A stretch of DNA of 64,000 nucleotides from Avimonoglobus sp965151315 (lineage in GTDB: Bacteria; Bacillota; Clostridia; UBA1381). A program made the position numbers and the translations under genes. Shown in pieces: positions 51,786-60,898 of the stretch. The stretch covers positions 30,435 through 94,434 of the forward strand of contig CBCTZG010000002.1 of NCBI GenBank assembly GCA_965151315.1. Reading direction: 5' to 3'. Each line of letters begins with the position of its first letter. Positions within the stretch are counted from its first letter, which is position 1. A model generated the notes under the pieces. It did no database searches. It saw nothing but the letters and a program-made list of their open reading frames with translations, and was not told the DNA's origin.

Positions 51786-54716
51786 ATGAAAAAGTTAGTA
51801 TCGCTTTTCCTGGCTTTGGGAATCTTGCTTGGCGGAATGCCAATAATCCAGGCTGGTGCGGTGGAAGACGTACCGAACCAGAAGGCTATAGACCTTGTCA
51901 CCGGATTAGGGCTGATGACGGCGGATGAGGAAGAAGGCTTCCAGCCAGACAGTACCGTTGCCCGTTCGGAAATGGCTATAATTATTGAGCGGATTTACCG
52001 CTTTGACGAAGAAAAGGCAGAGGATATTTGGGAATTTTATGGAACCACTGAAAATGTATTGCTGACCCCAGAGGAGGGAGGACAGGCATCTGTTTTTGCG
52101 GATGTAACCCCCGGGAATCCAGCTTATAACGCCATTGCATTTGCAGCAATGCAGGGAATCATGGTGGGTACCGGACCGGATCGATTTGAACCAGAACGGG
52201 AATTGACGAACCAGGAGGCACTGAACGTATTGGTCAATCTGTTGGGCTATAAAGTCCAGGCGCAGATGCAGGGTGGTTATCCGAATGGATATCTGCAGAC
52301 AGCTGCACAGATTGGGCTCGTAACAGGCAGCCCAGAAGAGCCCATTATAAAAGGAAAGCTGGCGGCCTTGCTTGCCAAAACGCTGGATAGTGACCTGATG
52401 CAGACATCTATTGTCAACGGCGGGATTCACTATGCGGTGGCACAGGACTGCACTGTGCTGTCAGAAATCATGGGGATTACGAATATTACCGGACAAATCA
52501 AACAAAACGGTGTGACTTCACTGACTGGGGAAAGCGATCTTGCGCCGGAAGGGCTGCAGGTGGAAAACACCCGGCTGCTGACTACCACGCAGACAGCTTA
52601 CGCGGCGGAATGGATCGGCCGGAATGTGGACTGCTACTATAAATCCCAGAACACGGAGGACGAATACACTGTGGTGTATTGCGCACTGTCGGAGAAGGAC
52701 ACGAGCGTGACATTTCCCATAGGTGATTTTGTTTCTTATGACGGAACAAAAATTATCTATGAAACAGAAACAAAAAATGTATCGAAACCAATTCTAAACG
52801 GAGCATATGTGATTTACAACGGATTAGCTGCGGGCGAACTGCCATCTGCATATTTTGATTATGAAGATGGTACCGTAACGCTGGTTGCTTCGGATAATGG
52901 GGCACAGTATGATATTGTGATCATTAACGGTTATGAAAACTGGTATGTCAGCAGTGTTGACACTACCGATGCGGATAGTGTAATTCTGACCAATAAAATT
53001 AAAGATTCCCGGCCGGATACAGACGACGTGCAGTTGGCGCTTCCGTATGAGGATTTTGGAAAAACAATATCGATTGTGGATAAAAACGGCGCGGCAATGG
53101 AATTGGATCAGTTGACACCCAATATGGCGGTAGATGTATCCAGAAATGGAAATGTGATCCGGCTTCGGGTTTCTGAAGACCGAATCAGTGACTTTAAGAT
53201 TCAGTCTATTGACACCGAAGAGGGGATCCTTTCCGACGGCGAGCTGGAATATGAACTATCCCAGGCTTTTCTGGACTGCACAGAACGGGAGCAATACCAG
53301 GTGGGGCAGGCCTATACGCTGTGTTTAAACAGCTTCGACCGGATTGTCTGGATGGAAGGCGCCGGGACAGACGATTCTGTACGGTTTGGCTATGTGATGA
53401 ATTTTAAGAATTATGAAGAAGAAGAAAAAATTGTAGCAAAAATCTGTACAGCAGACAAGACATTCCAGAATTTTTATTTGGCAGATAAAATCAAGCTCAG
53501 CGATAACCGTGGGAATGACAACAAGCGTGTAGAAGCGTTGAATGTTTTCGGGATTCTACAGGAGTTTGACAACAGTGTAATCCGATATAAACTGAACAGT
53601 GAGGATGTAATTACAGAAATTGAATTGCCGCTGGATCCGGATGTGAAGACAAATAAGCTTGATCGGCTGTATACCATGGTGATCAGTGACGAATCCAATA
53701 AGGCCGATTATTCTTATTCCCAGAACCAGTACACGTTTGGTGCAAAGGTTTTCATCAGCGCTGCGGGAACACAGGTTTTGAGCGTACCGGCTGACATAAC
53801 AGATCAGTCCAAATACAGGTTTATCAGTCCGGACGATATTACCAACGGCGAATGGAGCTTTAAAGCTTATGGCACCAACAAGCGGTCTGTTTTGGCAAAA
53901 TTCCTCTGCCTGTCCGGTTCAGTATCCACAGCGCTCGGAGACCAGAATTATCCGGTGGTTGTTACAGATGTCGATATGCTGTTGGATGAGAATGATGAAA
54001 TTGTAACGAAGATTTCGATTTTCCGGCAGGGGAAGGACGAGGTCATCTATGACAGCGCGGAAAACGATTTTGTGCATAAAGCGCTGCCTCGGACTTTGAA
54101 CCAAAACACTGCTGCAGAAGATGATTATCTAACGATTTCCCCGGGAGATATAATCCGGGTAGCTACGGATTCCAGCGGGTATATCAGCTTTGTGGAAATG
54201 CTGTTTGACGCCGATGCCGTATATGACAATTCCAAGTATTCCGATTATTTTGCAGGAAGAGACTCCTTTGACGAAGAGTTTACTTGGGAGCAGACCGGTA
54301 TGCTGGCCGGAACTGTTGGATATTACGCCAATGATATTCAGAATACCAATCCATTGGCATCTCAGTTTGTAGGCGTAACCTCCAGCAATCTTGCCAACCG
54401 ATTTGATTACGGTGTGCCCCGGTTTATTCTGGGCTATGTTTACGATATGCAGGATGGCTATATCACCTATACAACCCAGAATATTATGGAGTCCAGTTAT
54501 GATCCGAACAACAGCAAGTTTGTTACAGAAAGCCGGAATATGGACTTTGTAACTACGTTGGTTGACCTGAGCGGTAAAAAGGTTACCGCTAGAACGGGAA
54601 CGGCCAATGATATCCGTACCTATCAGGATTTCCCCAAAAGCTGCTCCAGGGTTTTAGTGATGACAGCTTCCGCGGATAAACGGTTTATGTTTATTATTAA
54701 CGGAGAAATCAAGTAA
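51786..54716 (+). CDS. Large secreted protein with three N-terminal SLH domains
   Basis: This 976-residue S-layer-associated protein has a signal peptide (LVSLFLALGILLGGMPIIQAG). Three SLH repeats cover about 22-205 (LGLMTADEEEGFQPDSTVARSEM, MQGIMVGTGPDRFEPERELTN, and a weaker third with IGLVTGSPEEPIIKG). The remaining ~770 residues are beta-rich repeats without a family I can name; they lack any clear catalytic motif. N-terminal SLH with a long beta body is typical of S-layer or S-layer-anchored scaffold proteins. It is last in the 20-kb operon, 13 bases after the frameshifted SLH gene, and ends before a strong terminator. AGGGAGG lies 7 bases before the ATG. Confidence 0.85.
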   Translation: MKKLVSLFLALGILLGGMPIIQAGAVEDVPNQKAIDLVTGLGLMTADEEEGFQPDSTVARSEMAIIIERIYRFDEEKAEDIWEFYGTTENVLLTPEEGGQASVFADVTPGNPAYNAIAFAAMQGIMVGTGPDRFEPERELTNQEALNVLVNLLGYKVQAQMQGGYPNGYLQTAAQIGLVTGSPEEPIIKGKLAALLAKTLDSDLMQTSIVNGGIHYAVAQDCTVLSEIMGITNITGQIKQNGVTSLTGESDLAPEGLQVENTRLLTTTQTAYAAEWIGRNVDCYYKSQNTEDEYTVVYCALSEKDTSVTFPIGDFVSYDGTKIIYETETKNVSKPILNGAYVIYNGLAAGELPSAYFDYEDGTVTLVASDNGAQYDIVIINGYENWYVSSVDTTDADSVILTNKIKDSRPDTDDVQLALPYEDFGKTISIVDKNGAAMELDQLTPNMAVDVSRNGNVIRLRVSEDRISDFKIQSIDTEEGILSDGELEYELSQAFLDCTEREQYQVGQAYTLCLNSFDRIVWMEGAGTDDSVRFGYVMNFKNYEEEEKIVAKICTADKTFQNFYLADKIKLSDNRGNDNKRVEALNVFGILQEFDNSVIRYKLNSEDVITEIELPLDPDVKTNKLDRLYTMVISDESNKADYSYSQNQYTFGAKVFISAAGTQVLSVPADITDQSKYRFISPDDITNGEWSFKAYGTNKRSVLAKFLCLSGSVSTALGDQNYPVVVTDVDMLLDENDEIVTKISIFRQGKDEVIYDSAENDFVHKALPRTLNQNTAAEDDYLTISPGDIIRVATDSSGYISFVEMLFDADAVYDNSKYSDYFAGRDSFDEEFTWEQTGMLAGTVGYYANDIQNTNPLASQFVGVTSSNLANRFDYGVPRFILGYVYDMQDGYITYTTQNIMESSYDPNNSKFVTESRNMDFVTTLVDLSGKKVTARTGTANDIRTYQDFPKSCSRVLVMTASADKRFMFIINGEIK

Positions 54717-54749
54717 ACAAAAGGTTTGTGCCTGATGTGAGATAAAAAG

Positions 54750-54787
54750 CCTCCTATGGTAAAGTGATAACATAGGAGGTTTTTTTA
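54750..54787 (+). terminator. Terminator ending the 20-kb operon
   Basis: CCTCCTATG and CATAGGAGG form a 9-base stem with a 12-base loop followed by TTTTTTT, 33 bases after the SLH gene stop. Confidence 0.92.
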
Positions 54788-54865
54788 TAAAAATTAATAA
54801 AAGAGGTAGATTTTTAAATCCTATTATGGTAAAATAAAACAAAAAATGAAGGTGGGATTTTGCAT

Positions 54866-56188
54866 ATGCATGAATATTTTAAAACAGTACCAAAAATCCA
54901 ATACGAAGGGGCGGCGTCGAAGAACCCCTTTAGCTTCAAGCACTACAACCCAGAGCAGATTGTTGCCGGCAAGCCCATGCGGGAGCAGCTGAAATTTGCC
55001 ATGAGTTATTGGCATACCCTTTGCGGCGATGGGACAGACATGTTTGGCCGGGGGACGATGGATAAGACCTTCGGCGGGAAAACACCTATGGAAATTTATG
55101 AAAATAAGGCGTATGCCGCCTTTGAGCTGATGGATAAGTTGCAGATTGAATATTTCTGCTTCCACGATCGGGATATTGCCCCGGAAGGGGAGACTTTGGC
55201 GGAATGCAACGCCAACCTGGATAAAATCGTGCCGCTATTAAAAGAGCTGATGGGAAAATACAACAAAAAGCTTTTGTGGGGGACTGCCAACTGCTTTAAT
55301 AACCCACGGTATGTGCATGGCGCAGGAACTGCCTGCAGCGCGGATGTGTTCGCTTATGCCGGTGCGCAGATCAAAAAAGCCATTGAGACTACAGTCGCCC
55401 TGGGCGGCCAGGGGTATGTGTTCTGGGGCGGCCGGGAAGGCTATGAGACCCTTTTGAATACAGATATGGGCCTGGAGCTGGATAATATGGCCCGGCTTTT
55501 GCAGATGGCGGTGGATTATGCCCGGAAGATCGGCTTTACTGGGGATTTCTATATTGAACCAAAGCCGAAAGAGCCCACGAAGCATCAATATGACTTTGAT
55601 GTGTCTACAGTGCTGGGATTCCTGCGTAAATATGGTCTGGACAAGGATTTCAAAATGAATATTGAGGCCAACCATGCCACATTAGCGGCCCATACATTCC
55701 AGCACGAGCTGCGGGTAGCCCGAATAAACGGCGCGTTTGGTTCCATTGACGCAAACCAGGGCGACATGCTCCTGGGCTGGGATACGGACCAATTCCCGAC
55801 CAATATTTACGATACATCGCTGTGTATGTATGAGGTATTCAAGGCCGGCGGCTTTACCAATGGCGGCCTGAACTTTGATGCCAAGGTCCGCAGGGGATCC
55901 ATGACGGACGAGGATATTTTCCTGGCCTATATTGCCGGTATGGACGCGTTTGCCCTGGGGTTAAAGGTGGCGGATAAGCTGATCCAGGACGGCCGGATTG
56001 ACGAATTTGTACGGAATCGATACGCAAGCTTTTCTGCGGGTATTGGCGCGAAGATCCAGGCGGGCAGCGTCAGCCTGGAAGAGCTGGAGCAGTATGTGCT
56101 GGAAAAAGGTGATGTTCAGGAGCAGGGCAGCGGAAAGCAGGAATATCTGGAATCTGTCATCAATGAGATTATGTTCGCGGGGGTATGA
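54866..56188 (+). CDS. xylA: Xylose isomerase
   Basis: XylA converts D-xylose to D-xylulose in the cytoplasm. The 440 residues match the long clostridial class. FCFHDRDIAPEG carries the catalytic His, IEPKPKEPTKHQYD the Lys and first metal site, IEANHATLAAHTF and DANQGDMLLGWDTDQFP the other metal ligands. The ATG at 54866 gives the normal N-terminus HEYFKTVPKIQYEG with AAGGTGG about 10 bases upstream; a TTG at 54860 is less likely. It shows that xylose is an end product of this locus. No xylulokinase gene is visible nearby. The GH3 gene follows with a stop-start overlap. Confidence 0.96.
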   Translation: MHEYFKTVPKIQYEGAASKNPFSFKHYNPEQIVAGKPMREQLKFAMSYWHTLCGDGTDMFGRGTMDKTFGGKTPMEIYENKAYAAFELMDKLQIEYFCFHDRDIAPEGETLAECNANLDKIVPLLKELMGKYNKKLLWGTANCFNNPRYVHGAGTACSADVFAYAGAQIKKAIETTVALGGQGYVFWGGREGYETLLNTDMGLELDNMARLLQMAVDYARKIGFTGDFYIEPKPKEPTKHQYDFDVSTVLGFLRKYGLDKDFKMNIEANHATLAAHTFQHELRVARINGAFGSIDANQGDMLLGWDTDQFPTNIYDTSLCMYEVFKAGGFTNGGLNFDAKVRRGSMTDEDIFLAYIAGMDAFALGLKVADKLIQDGRIDEFVRNRYASFSAGIGAKIQAGSVSLEELEQYVLEKGDVQEQGSGKQEYLESVINEIMFAGV

Positions 56189-56190
56189 TT

Positions 56191-58083
56191 ATGGATTATG
56201 AATCGCTATATCGGCAGCGGGCCAAGGATCTGGTAGGGAAAATGACCCTGGCGGAAAAATTGGCCCAAATGCGCTATGACGCACCGGCGATACCTAGGTT
56301 GGGTGTGCCCGCGTACAACTGGTGGAACGAGTGTCTCCATGGCGTGGCCCGTTCCGGCTGCGCCACCGTTTTCCCCCAGGCCATCGGCATGGCAGCCAGC
56401 TTTGACGAGGAACTTTTGGAAACGGTTGCCAGCGCGATCTCGGATGAGGCGCGGGCAAAATACAACGCCTACCGGGAATTCGGCGATACCCAAATTTATC
56501 AGGGCTTGACTATGTGGTCCCCCAATATCAATATTTTCCGGGATCCTAGGTGGGGCCGGGGCCATGAAACCTATGGGGAAGATCCGTATCTCACCGGCCG
56601 GATGGGCACGGCTTTTGTTAAGGGCCTGCAGGGATATGATGAAAAGTACAGAAAGGTGGACGCCACCCTGAAGCATTATGCCGTGCACAGCGGCCCGGAA
56701 AGCGACCGGCACAGCTTTGACGCCCAGGTTTCAGACAAGGATTTGTACGAGACCTATCTCTGGGCATTCCGGTACTGTATTGAAAATGCCAATCCGTCGG
56801 CGGTAATGGGGGCGTATAACCGGATTAACGGGGAAGCGGCCTGTGCCAGCCCCACCTATTTAAAAAAGGTGCTATATGAGGATTTTGGCTTTGATGGTTA
56901 TGTGGTTTCTGACTGCGGTGCGATCTGTGACATCAATGCGCACCATAAGCTGACCCAAACGCCGGCAGAAAGCGCGGCATTAGCTGTGAACAACGGCTGC
57001 CAGCTGAACTGCGGTGACGCGTACAAATTCTTAAAAACCGCAGTGGCCATGGGGCTTTTGGATGAGGATACGGTGACCGAGGCGGTAGAACGGCTGTTTA
57101 CAGCACGGTTCCGGTTGGGCATGTTTGACGATGACTGCCCCTATGATCAGATTTCTCTGGATGTAGTCGAATGCGATGCGCACAGAACGCTTAATCGGAA
57201 AATGGCCCGGGAGAGTATTGTTCTTTTGAAAAATGACGGGATCTTACCGCTGAAAAAAGGCAGTAAAATTGCAATGATCGGCCCCAATGCGGATGACAAG
57301 TCCATTTTGCTGGCAAATTATAACGGAACACCCTCCGAATACTGTACGCTTTTGCGGGGCGTCCAAGAATACAATGGCGGTAATGTGCGCTACGCTTATG
57401 GCTGCCATATTGCCCGGGAGGAAATCGGCGCCTGGGAGGAGCACCCGGCCCGAGAGGCTCTGGTCGCTGCGCGAAACGCGGACGTGGTCATTTTATGCAT
57501 GGGCCTGCAGCCTTGCTTAGAGGGGGAAGAAGGAGACGCGTATAACGGCGACATCAGCGGCGACAAAAAAGACCTGGAGCTGCCTGCCCCCCAGAAGAAG
57601 CTGTACGGCGAGATTATGCAGCTTGGCAAGCCGGTGATTTTTGTAAACGTCAGCGGCAGCTGCGTGAATCTTTGGGAGCAGGATCAGCAGTGCAGCGCTG
57701 TTTTGCAGTGCTTCTATCCCGGGGCGGAAGGCGGCCGGGCGCTGGCGGAAATCTTATTTGGGGAATACAGTCCCAGCGGCCGTCTGCCGGTTACATTTTA
57801 TCGGTCAGCCGACGATCTTCCGGATTTTAAGGATTATTCCATGGAAAACCGGACCTATAAGTTTTTCAAGGGACCGGTGGTGTACCCCTTTGGCCATGGC
57901 CTGACCTACGGCGATGTAGAGGAGCGCTGGATTGATGAAAAGACAGCCGAGCTTACCAACCGGGGCGGTATGGATACGGATTATACGGTTCTGCGGTTTG
58001 AGTATATTCCGCATAAAAGCCTATGCGGTTTTCAGCGGGTACACATTCGGACTGGAGAAACGATCCGGGTAGAATTCCCATAA
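56191..58083 (+). CDS. GH3-family glycosidase, probable beta-xylosidase
   Basis: This 631-residue cytoplasmic enzyme would remove xylose or glucose from oligosaccharide ends. The GH3 barrel contains YNWWNECLHGVARSG, the substrate-binding KHYAVHSGPESDRH, and the nucleophile Asp in GYVVSDCGAICD near residue 248. The second domain has GPNADDKSILLANYNG and MGLQPCLEGEEGD. The C-terminal FnIII domain is unusually short: only YTVLRFEYIP and GFQRVHIRTGETIRVEF remain. Adjacency to xylA makes beta-xylosidase most likely. The ATG at 56191 has GGGGG 7 bases upstream; ATG at 56185 overlaps the xylA stop as ATGA and is possible. Confidence 0.88.
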   Translation: MDYESLYRQRAKDLVGKMTLAEKLAQMRYDAPAIPRLGVPAYNWWNECLHGVARSGCATVFPQAIGMAASFDEELLETVASAISDEARAKYNAYREFGDTQIYQGLTMWSPNINIFRDPRWGRGHETYGEDPYLTGRMGTAFVKGLQGYDEKYRKVDATLKHYAVHSGPESDRHSFDAQVSDKDLYETYLWAFRYCIENANPSAVMGAYNRINGEAACASPTYLKKVLYEDFGFDGYVVSDCGAICDINAHHKLTQTPAESAALAVNNGCQLNCGDAYKFLKTAVAMGLLDEDTVTEAVERLFTARFRLGMFDDDCPYDQISLDVVECDAHRTLNRKMARESIVLLKNDGILPLKKGSKIAMIGPNADDKSILLANYNGTPSEYCTLLRGVQEYNGGNVRYAYGCHIAREEIGAWEEHPAREALVAARNADVVILCMGLQPCLEGEEGDAYNGDISGDKKDLELPAPQKKLYGEIMQLGKPVIFVNVSGSCVNLWEQDQQCSAVLQCFYPGAEGGRALAEILFGEYSPSGRLPVTFYRSADDLPDFKDYSMENRTYKFFKGPVVYPFGHGLTYGDVEERWIDEKTAELTNRGGMDTDYTVLRFEYIPHKSLCGFQRVHIRTGETIRVEFP

Positions 58084-58090
58084 AAGAGAA

Positions 58091-58129
58091 TCAAAAAAAG
58101 ATCCGCAATATCTGCGGATCTTTTTTTGA
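58091..58129. terminator. Bidirectional terminator between GH3 and GH78 genes
   Basis: TCAAAAAAAGATCCGCA and TGCGGATCTTTTTTTGA form a 17-base stem with a short loop between convergent genes. Both strands end in a T-run. Confidence 0.93.
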
Positions 58130-60310
58130 TTATTTTGTTGTGTAAAACGTATATTTGCCGGAATCGACAGTATGCGTCTGGCCGTCAGGCAGGGTAACGA
58201 TGACGGACGTGCCCTGGGGGACGGTAATTTCATATACGACATAGCCGTCTTTATAGTACCAGTTGCTGGATACATCGCCGTAAGCCGTATTAATCCTTGC
58301 GTTTAAATACCCAAGCCGCTGGTCAGGCTTTGGGGCGATGCTGATTTTTTGATATCCCGGCGCTTCAGCCAAGGGGGTGATCCCTGCCGCGACGCCGAAG
58401 ATCCAGTCGCAGACGGCGCCGTAAGCGTAATGGTTAAACGAGTTCATATCCGCGCTCCACAATTCCCCGTCCTCGTTTACACCATCCCAGTGTTCCCAGA
58501 TTGTGGTGGCGCCTTGGTTGACCGAATACAGCCAGGATGGGAAGGCTTCCTGCAAAAGCAAGTCATAAGCAAGGGTTGTATATCCGTTCCCCGAAAGGGC
58601 ATGGAGGAGATACGGCGTACCGATAAAGCCAGTGGTGAGCCGTTTGCCGTTTGCCTCCACCATTTCGGCTAACAGCTTGGCAAGCTCCGCCCGGTTTTCG
58701 CTGATGCCAAAATGCAGAAGGAGTACACAGGCAGTCTGGGTTTGGATTTTGGGAATCCCATTGTCTGTAAAGGCTTCTAAAATCGCAGCCTTGATTTGGG
58801 GCAAACGTTTTTGATATTGCGTCATATCATAGCCTAAAACCAGGCCGGCCTGAACAAGCAGGCTGGTGGAGTAGTAATAATAGCAGGAAGCGATCAGCTC
58901 TGGGTCTGTAGCGCCTATATAGGCTCCGGGTTCTGCGTCCAAGGCGACCCAGTCCCCATAGGGCTGCTTGCCCAGCCAGAGGTACTCGCCGCCCGGCGCG
59001 GCACAGAGATAGTCCACCCATTTACGCATGGAGGGGAACTGTGCCTTTAAAATATCCGCGTCGCCATAAGCCAAGTACAGCTCCCAGGGGCAGATTACAC
59101 AGGCGTCGCCCCAGCCTGCCGCGCCGTCGTGGCGGACGCCGGGTGTGGCTACCGGGACCCAATGGGGAATGGCCCCGTCGGCGTATTGCTCCAGGGCAAG
59201 GTCCGTCAGCCATTTTGTAAAGAATTTTTTTACATCAAAATTGATCGCCGCAGTCCGGCAGAAAATTTCTGCGTCGCCGGTCCAGCCCAAACGTTCGTCG
59301 CGCTGGGGGCAGTCGGTGGGCACGTCCACAAAATTACTGCGCTGGCCCCAGAGGATATTATGATAAAGCTGGTTGATTTTCACATTACCGCAGGAAAAAT
59401 CACTGGTCCGCCGAATATTGGAATAGACGGCAACGGCTTGGAAATCATTTAAATCCACGGGATAATCCGGGTAGCTGTCTAAGCAGATGTAGCGGAAGCC
59501 CTGGAACGAAAATGACGGCTTGCAGATATCCTCATTCCCGGAAAGAATATATGTATTTGTACACTTTGCCGACCGCAGGTTTTCTGTGTAGAAATTGCCG
59601 TCCCGGTCAAGAACCTCCCCATGCCGAACCACGATTTTATCACCCTTTTTCCCGTGGGCGCGGATCTCGGCATATCCGGCAAGGTTTTGCCCAAAGTCGA
59701 TCACCAGCTCGCCTTTTGGGGTGCGGAACGCCTGAACCGGGGCCACACGCTCCTGCTCGCAAACGATTTCGCCCTGCTGCGGCACAAGCGATGTGGACAC
59801 TGCGGTGAACTGCGCGTTCCCCAATAATTTCGGAACCACGGTATAGTCAACGGTTTCTCCGTGATACATTTGGGAATACAGGATGCTGGAAGACCAAACC
59901 TGGGTATCTTCGTCGGAAAGGATGGTTTCTTCTGTCCCGTCCATATATGTAATATCCACAGAAAAAATCACGCTGATCTTATCATCCAGATAGTGGCGGT
60001 TCTGTTGGAACGCGATGTAACCCACCGCCCAGCCCTGGCCGCAAAGAATCTTCAGGGTGTTGTCCTTCTGCAGCTGTTTTGTAATATCATACGTTTGATA
60101 TTGTATCCTGTGGCGGTAACTTGTCCAGTAGGGCGCGAAAATATCATTCCCAATTTTTTTATCATTCAAAAACAGTTTATACAGCCCCGCCGCACTGACG
60201 CTGATTGTTGCGGCTTTGACTTCCTTGGGAATAGAAAGCTTCCGCTGGAAGCAGGGGGATTCGTCGCCCATGGAACATGGCGCCGTAATCCATTTTGCGT
60301 TTTGTATCAT
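58130..60310 (-). CDS. GH78-family alpha-L-rhamnosidase, cytoplasmic
   Basis: This 726-residue enzyme should release L-rhamnose from oligosaccharides such as rhamnogalacturonan pieces. The N-terminal beta domains include KWITAPC and AAGLYKLFLNDKKIG. The catalytic (alpha/alpha)6 barrel has VDVPTDCPQRDERLGWTGD near residue 345, with the acidic residues of the family, and TTIWEHWDGVNEDG later. A C-terminal beta domain ends at PQGTSVIVTLPDG. There is no signal peptide. The ATG at 60310 has AAGGGAGG 8-9 bases upstream; the frame from 60379 covers the promoter and is rejected. The promoter carries tandem repeats (60376-60418). Confidence 0.9.
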   Translation of the reverse strand: MIQNAKWITAPCSMGDESPCFQRKLSIPKEVKAATISVSAAGLYKLFLNDKKIGNDIFAPYWTSYRHRIQYQTYDITKQLQKDNTLKILCGQGWAVGYIAFQQNRHYLDDKISVIFSVDITYMDGTEETILSDEDTQVWSSSILYSQMYHGETVDYTVVPKLLGNAQFTAVSTSLVPQQGEIVCEQERVAPVQAFRTPKGELVIDFGQNLAGYAEIRAHGKKGDKIVVRHGEVLDRDGNFYTENLRSAKCTNTYILSGNEDICKPSFSFQGFRYICLDSYPDYPVDLNDFQAVAVYSNIRRTSDFSCGNVKINQLYHNILWGQRSNFVDVPTDCPQRDERLGWTGDAEIFCRTAAINFDVKKFFTKWLTDLALEQYADGAIPHWVPVATPGVRHDGAAGWGDACVICPWELYLAYGDADILKAQFPSMRKWVDYLCAAPGGEYLWLGKQPYGDWVALDAEPGAYIGATDPELIASCYYYYSTSLLVQAGLVLGYDMTQYQKRLPQIKAAILEAFTDNGIPKIQTQTACVLLLHFGISENRAELAKLLAEMVEANGKRLTTGFIGTPYLLHALSGNGYTTLAYDLLLQEAFPSWLYSVNQGATTIWEHWDGVNEDGELWSADMNSFNHYAYGAVCDWIFGVAAGITPLAEAPGYQKISIAPKPDQRLGYLNARINTAYGDVSSNWYYKDGYVVYEITVPQGTSVIVTLPDGQTHTVDSGKYTFYTTK

Positions 60311-60347
60311 AATTTTTTCCTCCCTTAAAATCATATTATTCATATTT

Positions 60348-60376
60348 ATTATATAGCGTTTTTCCACCACTGTAAA
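60348..60376 (-). promoter_or_regulatory. Promoter of the GH78 gene
   Basis: TTTACA (60376-60371) and TATAAT (60353-60348) on the minus strand are 17 bases apart, about 38 bases before the start codon. Confidence 0.78.
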
Positions 60377-60418
60377 CATGTTGTTTTTATGTTTTTACAT
60401 GGTGTTTTTATGCTTTTT
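60376..60418 (-). repeat. Two 21-base direct repeats abutting the GH78 -35 box
   Basis: 60376-60396 and 60397-60417 match at 19 of 21 positions (core GTTTTTATG). Read with the gene they sit directly upstream of the -35 box, two helical turns apart. This layout is typical of AraC-type activator half-sites such as those of RhaS. Confidence 0.65.
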
Positions 60419-60433
60419 CAATGGGGAATATAG

Positions 60434-60476
60434 TAAAAAAAACAGCCGTCTTCCGGACAGGACGGAAAGCGGCTGA
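60434..60476 (-). terminator. Terminator of the DUF2508 gene
   Basis: CAGCCG/CGGCTG with an inner TTTCCG/CGGAAG stem (60443-60475) is followed on the minus strand by a T8 run, 10 bases after the stop at 60486. Confidence 0.8.
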
Positions 60477-60485
60477 TAACCAGTA

Positions 60486-60773
60486 TTATTCAGCAGCGGA
60501 AACCAGCGCCAGATCCCGGGCGCATATCCCGGCGGCGCGGGCCTTTTGCAGAAAGTAGCGGAACCGGGTCTGAGCGGCCTTCAGTTTATAGATCAGATCC
60601 TCTAAAACCATGGGATCCTTGACAAAATCAATGATTCTGGCAATGTTCTCGGTGTCCAGCTTAGCCTGTGTCAGTTGGGCGAGGAGCAGGCTTTCTTCCT
60701 GCAGAGCCGCTTTTTCCAGTGTTTTCCGTGCTCTGCGGCCTGCCGGCTTTGCTGACGCGTTTATTTGTTCCAT
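60486..60773 (-). CDS. DUF2508-like small protein
   Basis: This 95-residue, highly helical cytoplasmic protein resembles DUF2508 (YaaL-type) proteins in its core FVKDPMVLEDLIYKLKAAQTRFRYFLQKAR. That family has no known reaction and is common in Clostridia and Bacilli, sometimes near recR or sigK-processing genes. The basic N-terminus (AGRRARKTL) could bind nucleic acid or membrane; that is a guess. CGGAGGG lies 6-7 bases before the ATG. It is divergent from the small-protein operon beginning at 60899. Confidence 0.68.
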   Translation of the reverse strand: MEQINASAKPAGRRARKTLEKAALQEESLLLAQLTQAKLDTENIARIIDFVKDPMVLEDLIYKLKAAQTRFRYFLQKARAAGICARDLALVSAAE

Positions 60774-60898
60774 TACGATCCCTCCGTTTTTTTACAGTAT
60801 ACGTAAAAATCAGGAATTTTATACGAATACCTGTAAAATTTTTGAAGAAATCGAATATAATAGTAATAGCGGGATACAATAGCACCGAGGTGAATAGG

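Noticed and set aside
58827..59363. Several small frames within the GH78 gene
   Set aside because: They lie entirely inside a complete GH78 coding region on the same or opposite strand and show no independent start signals.
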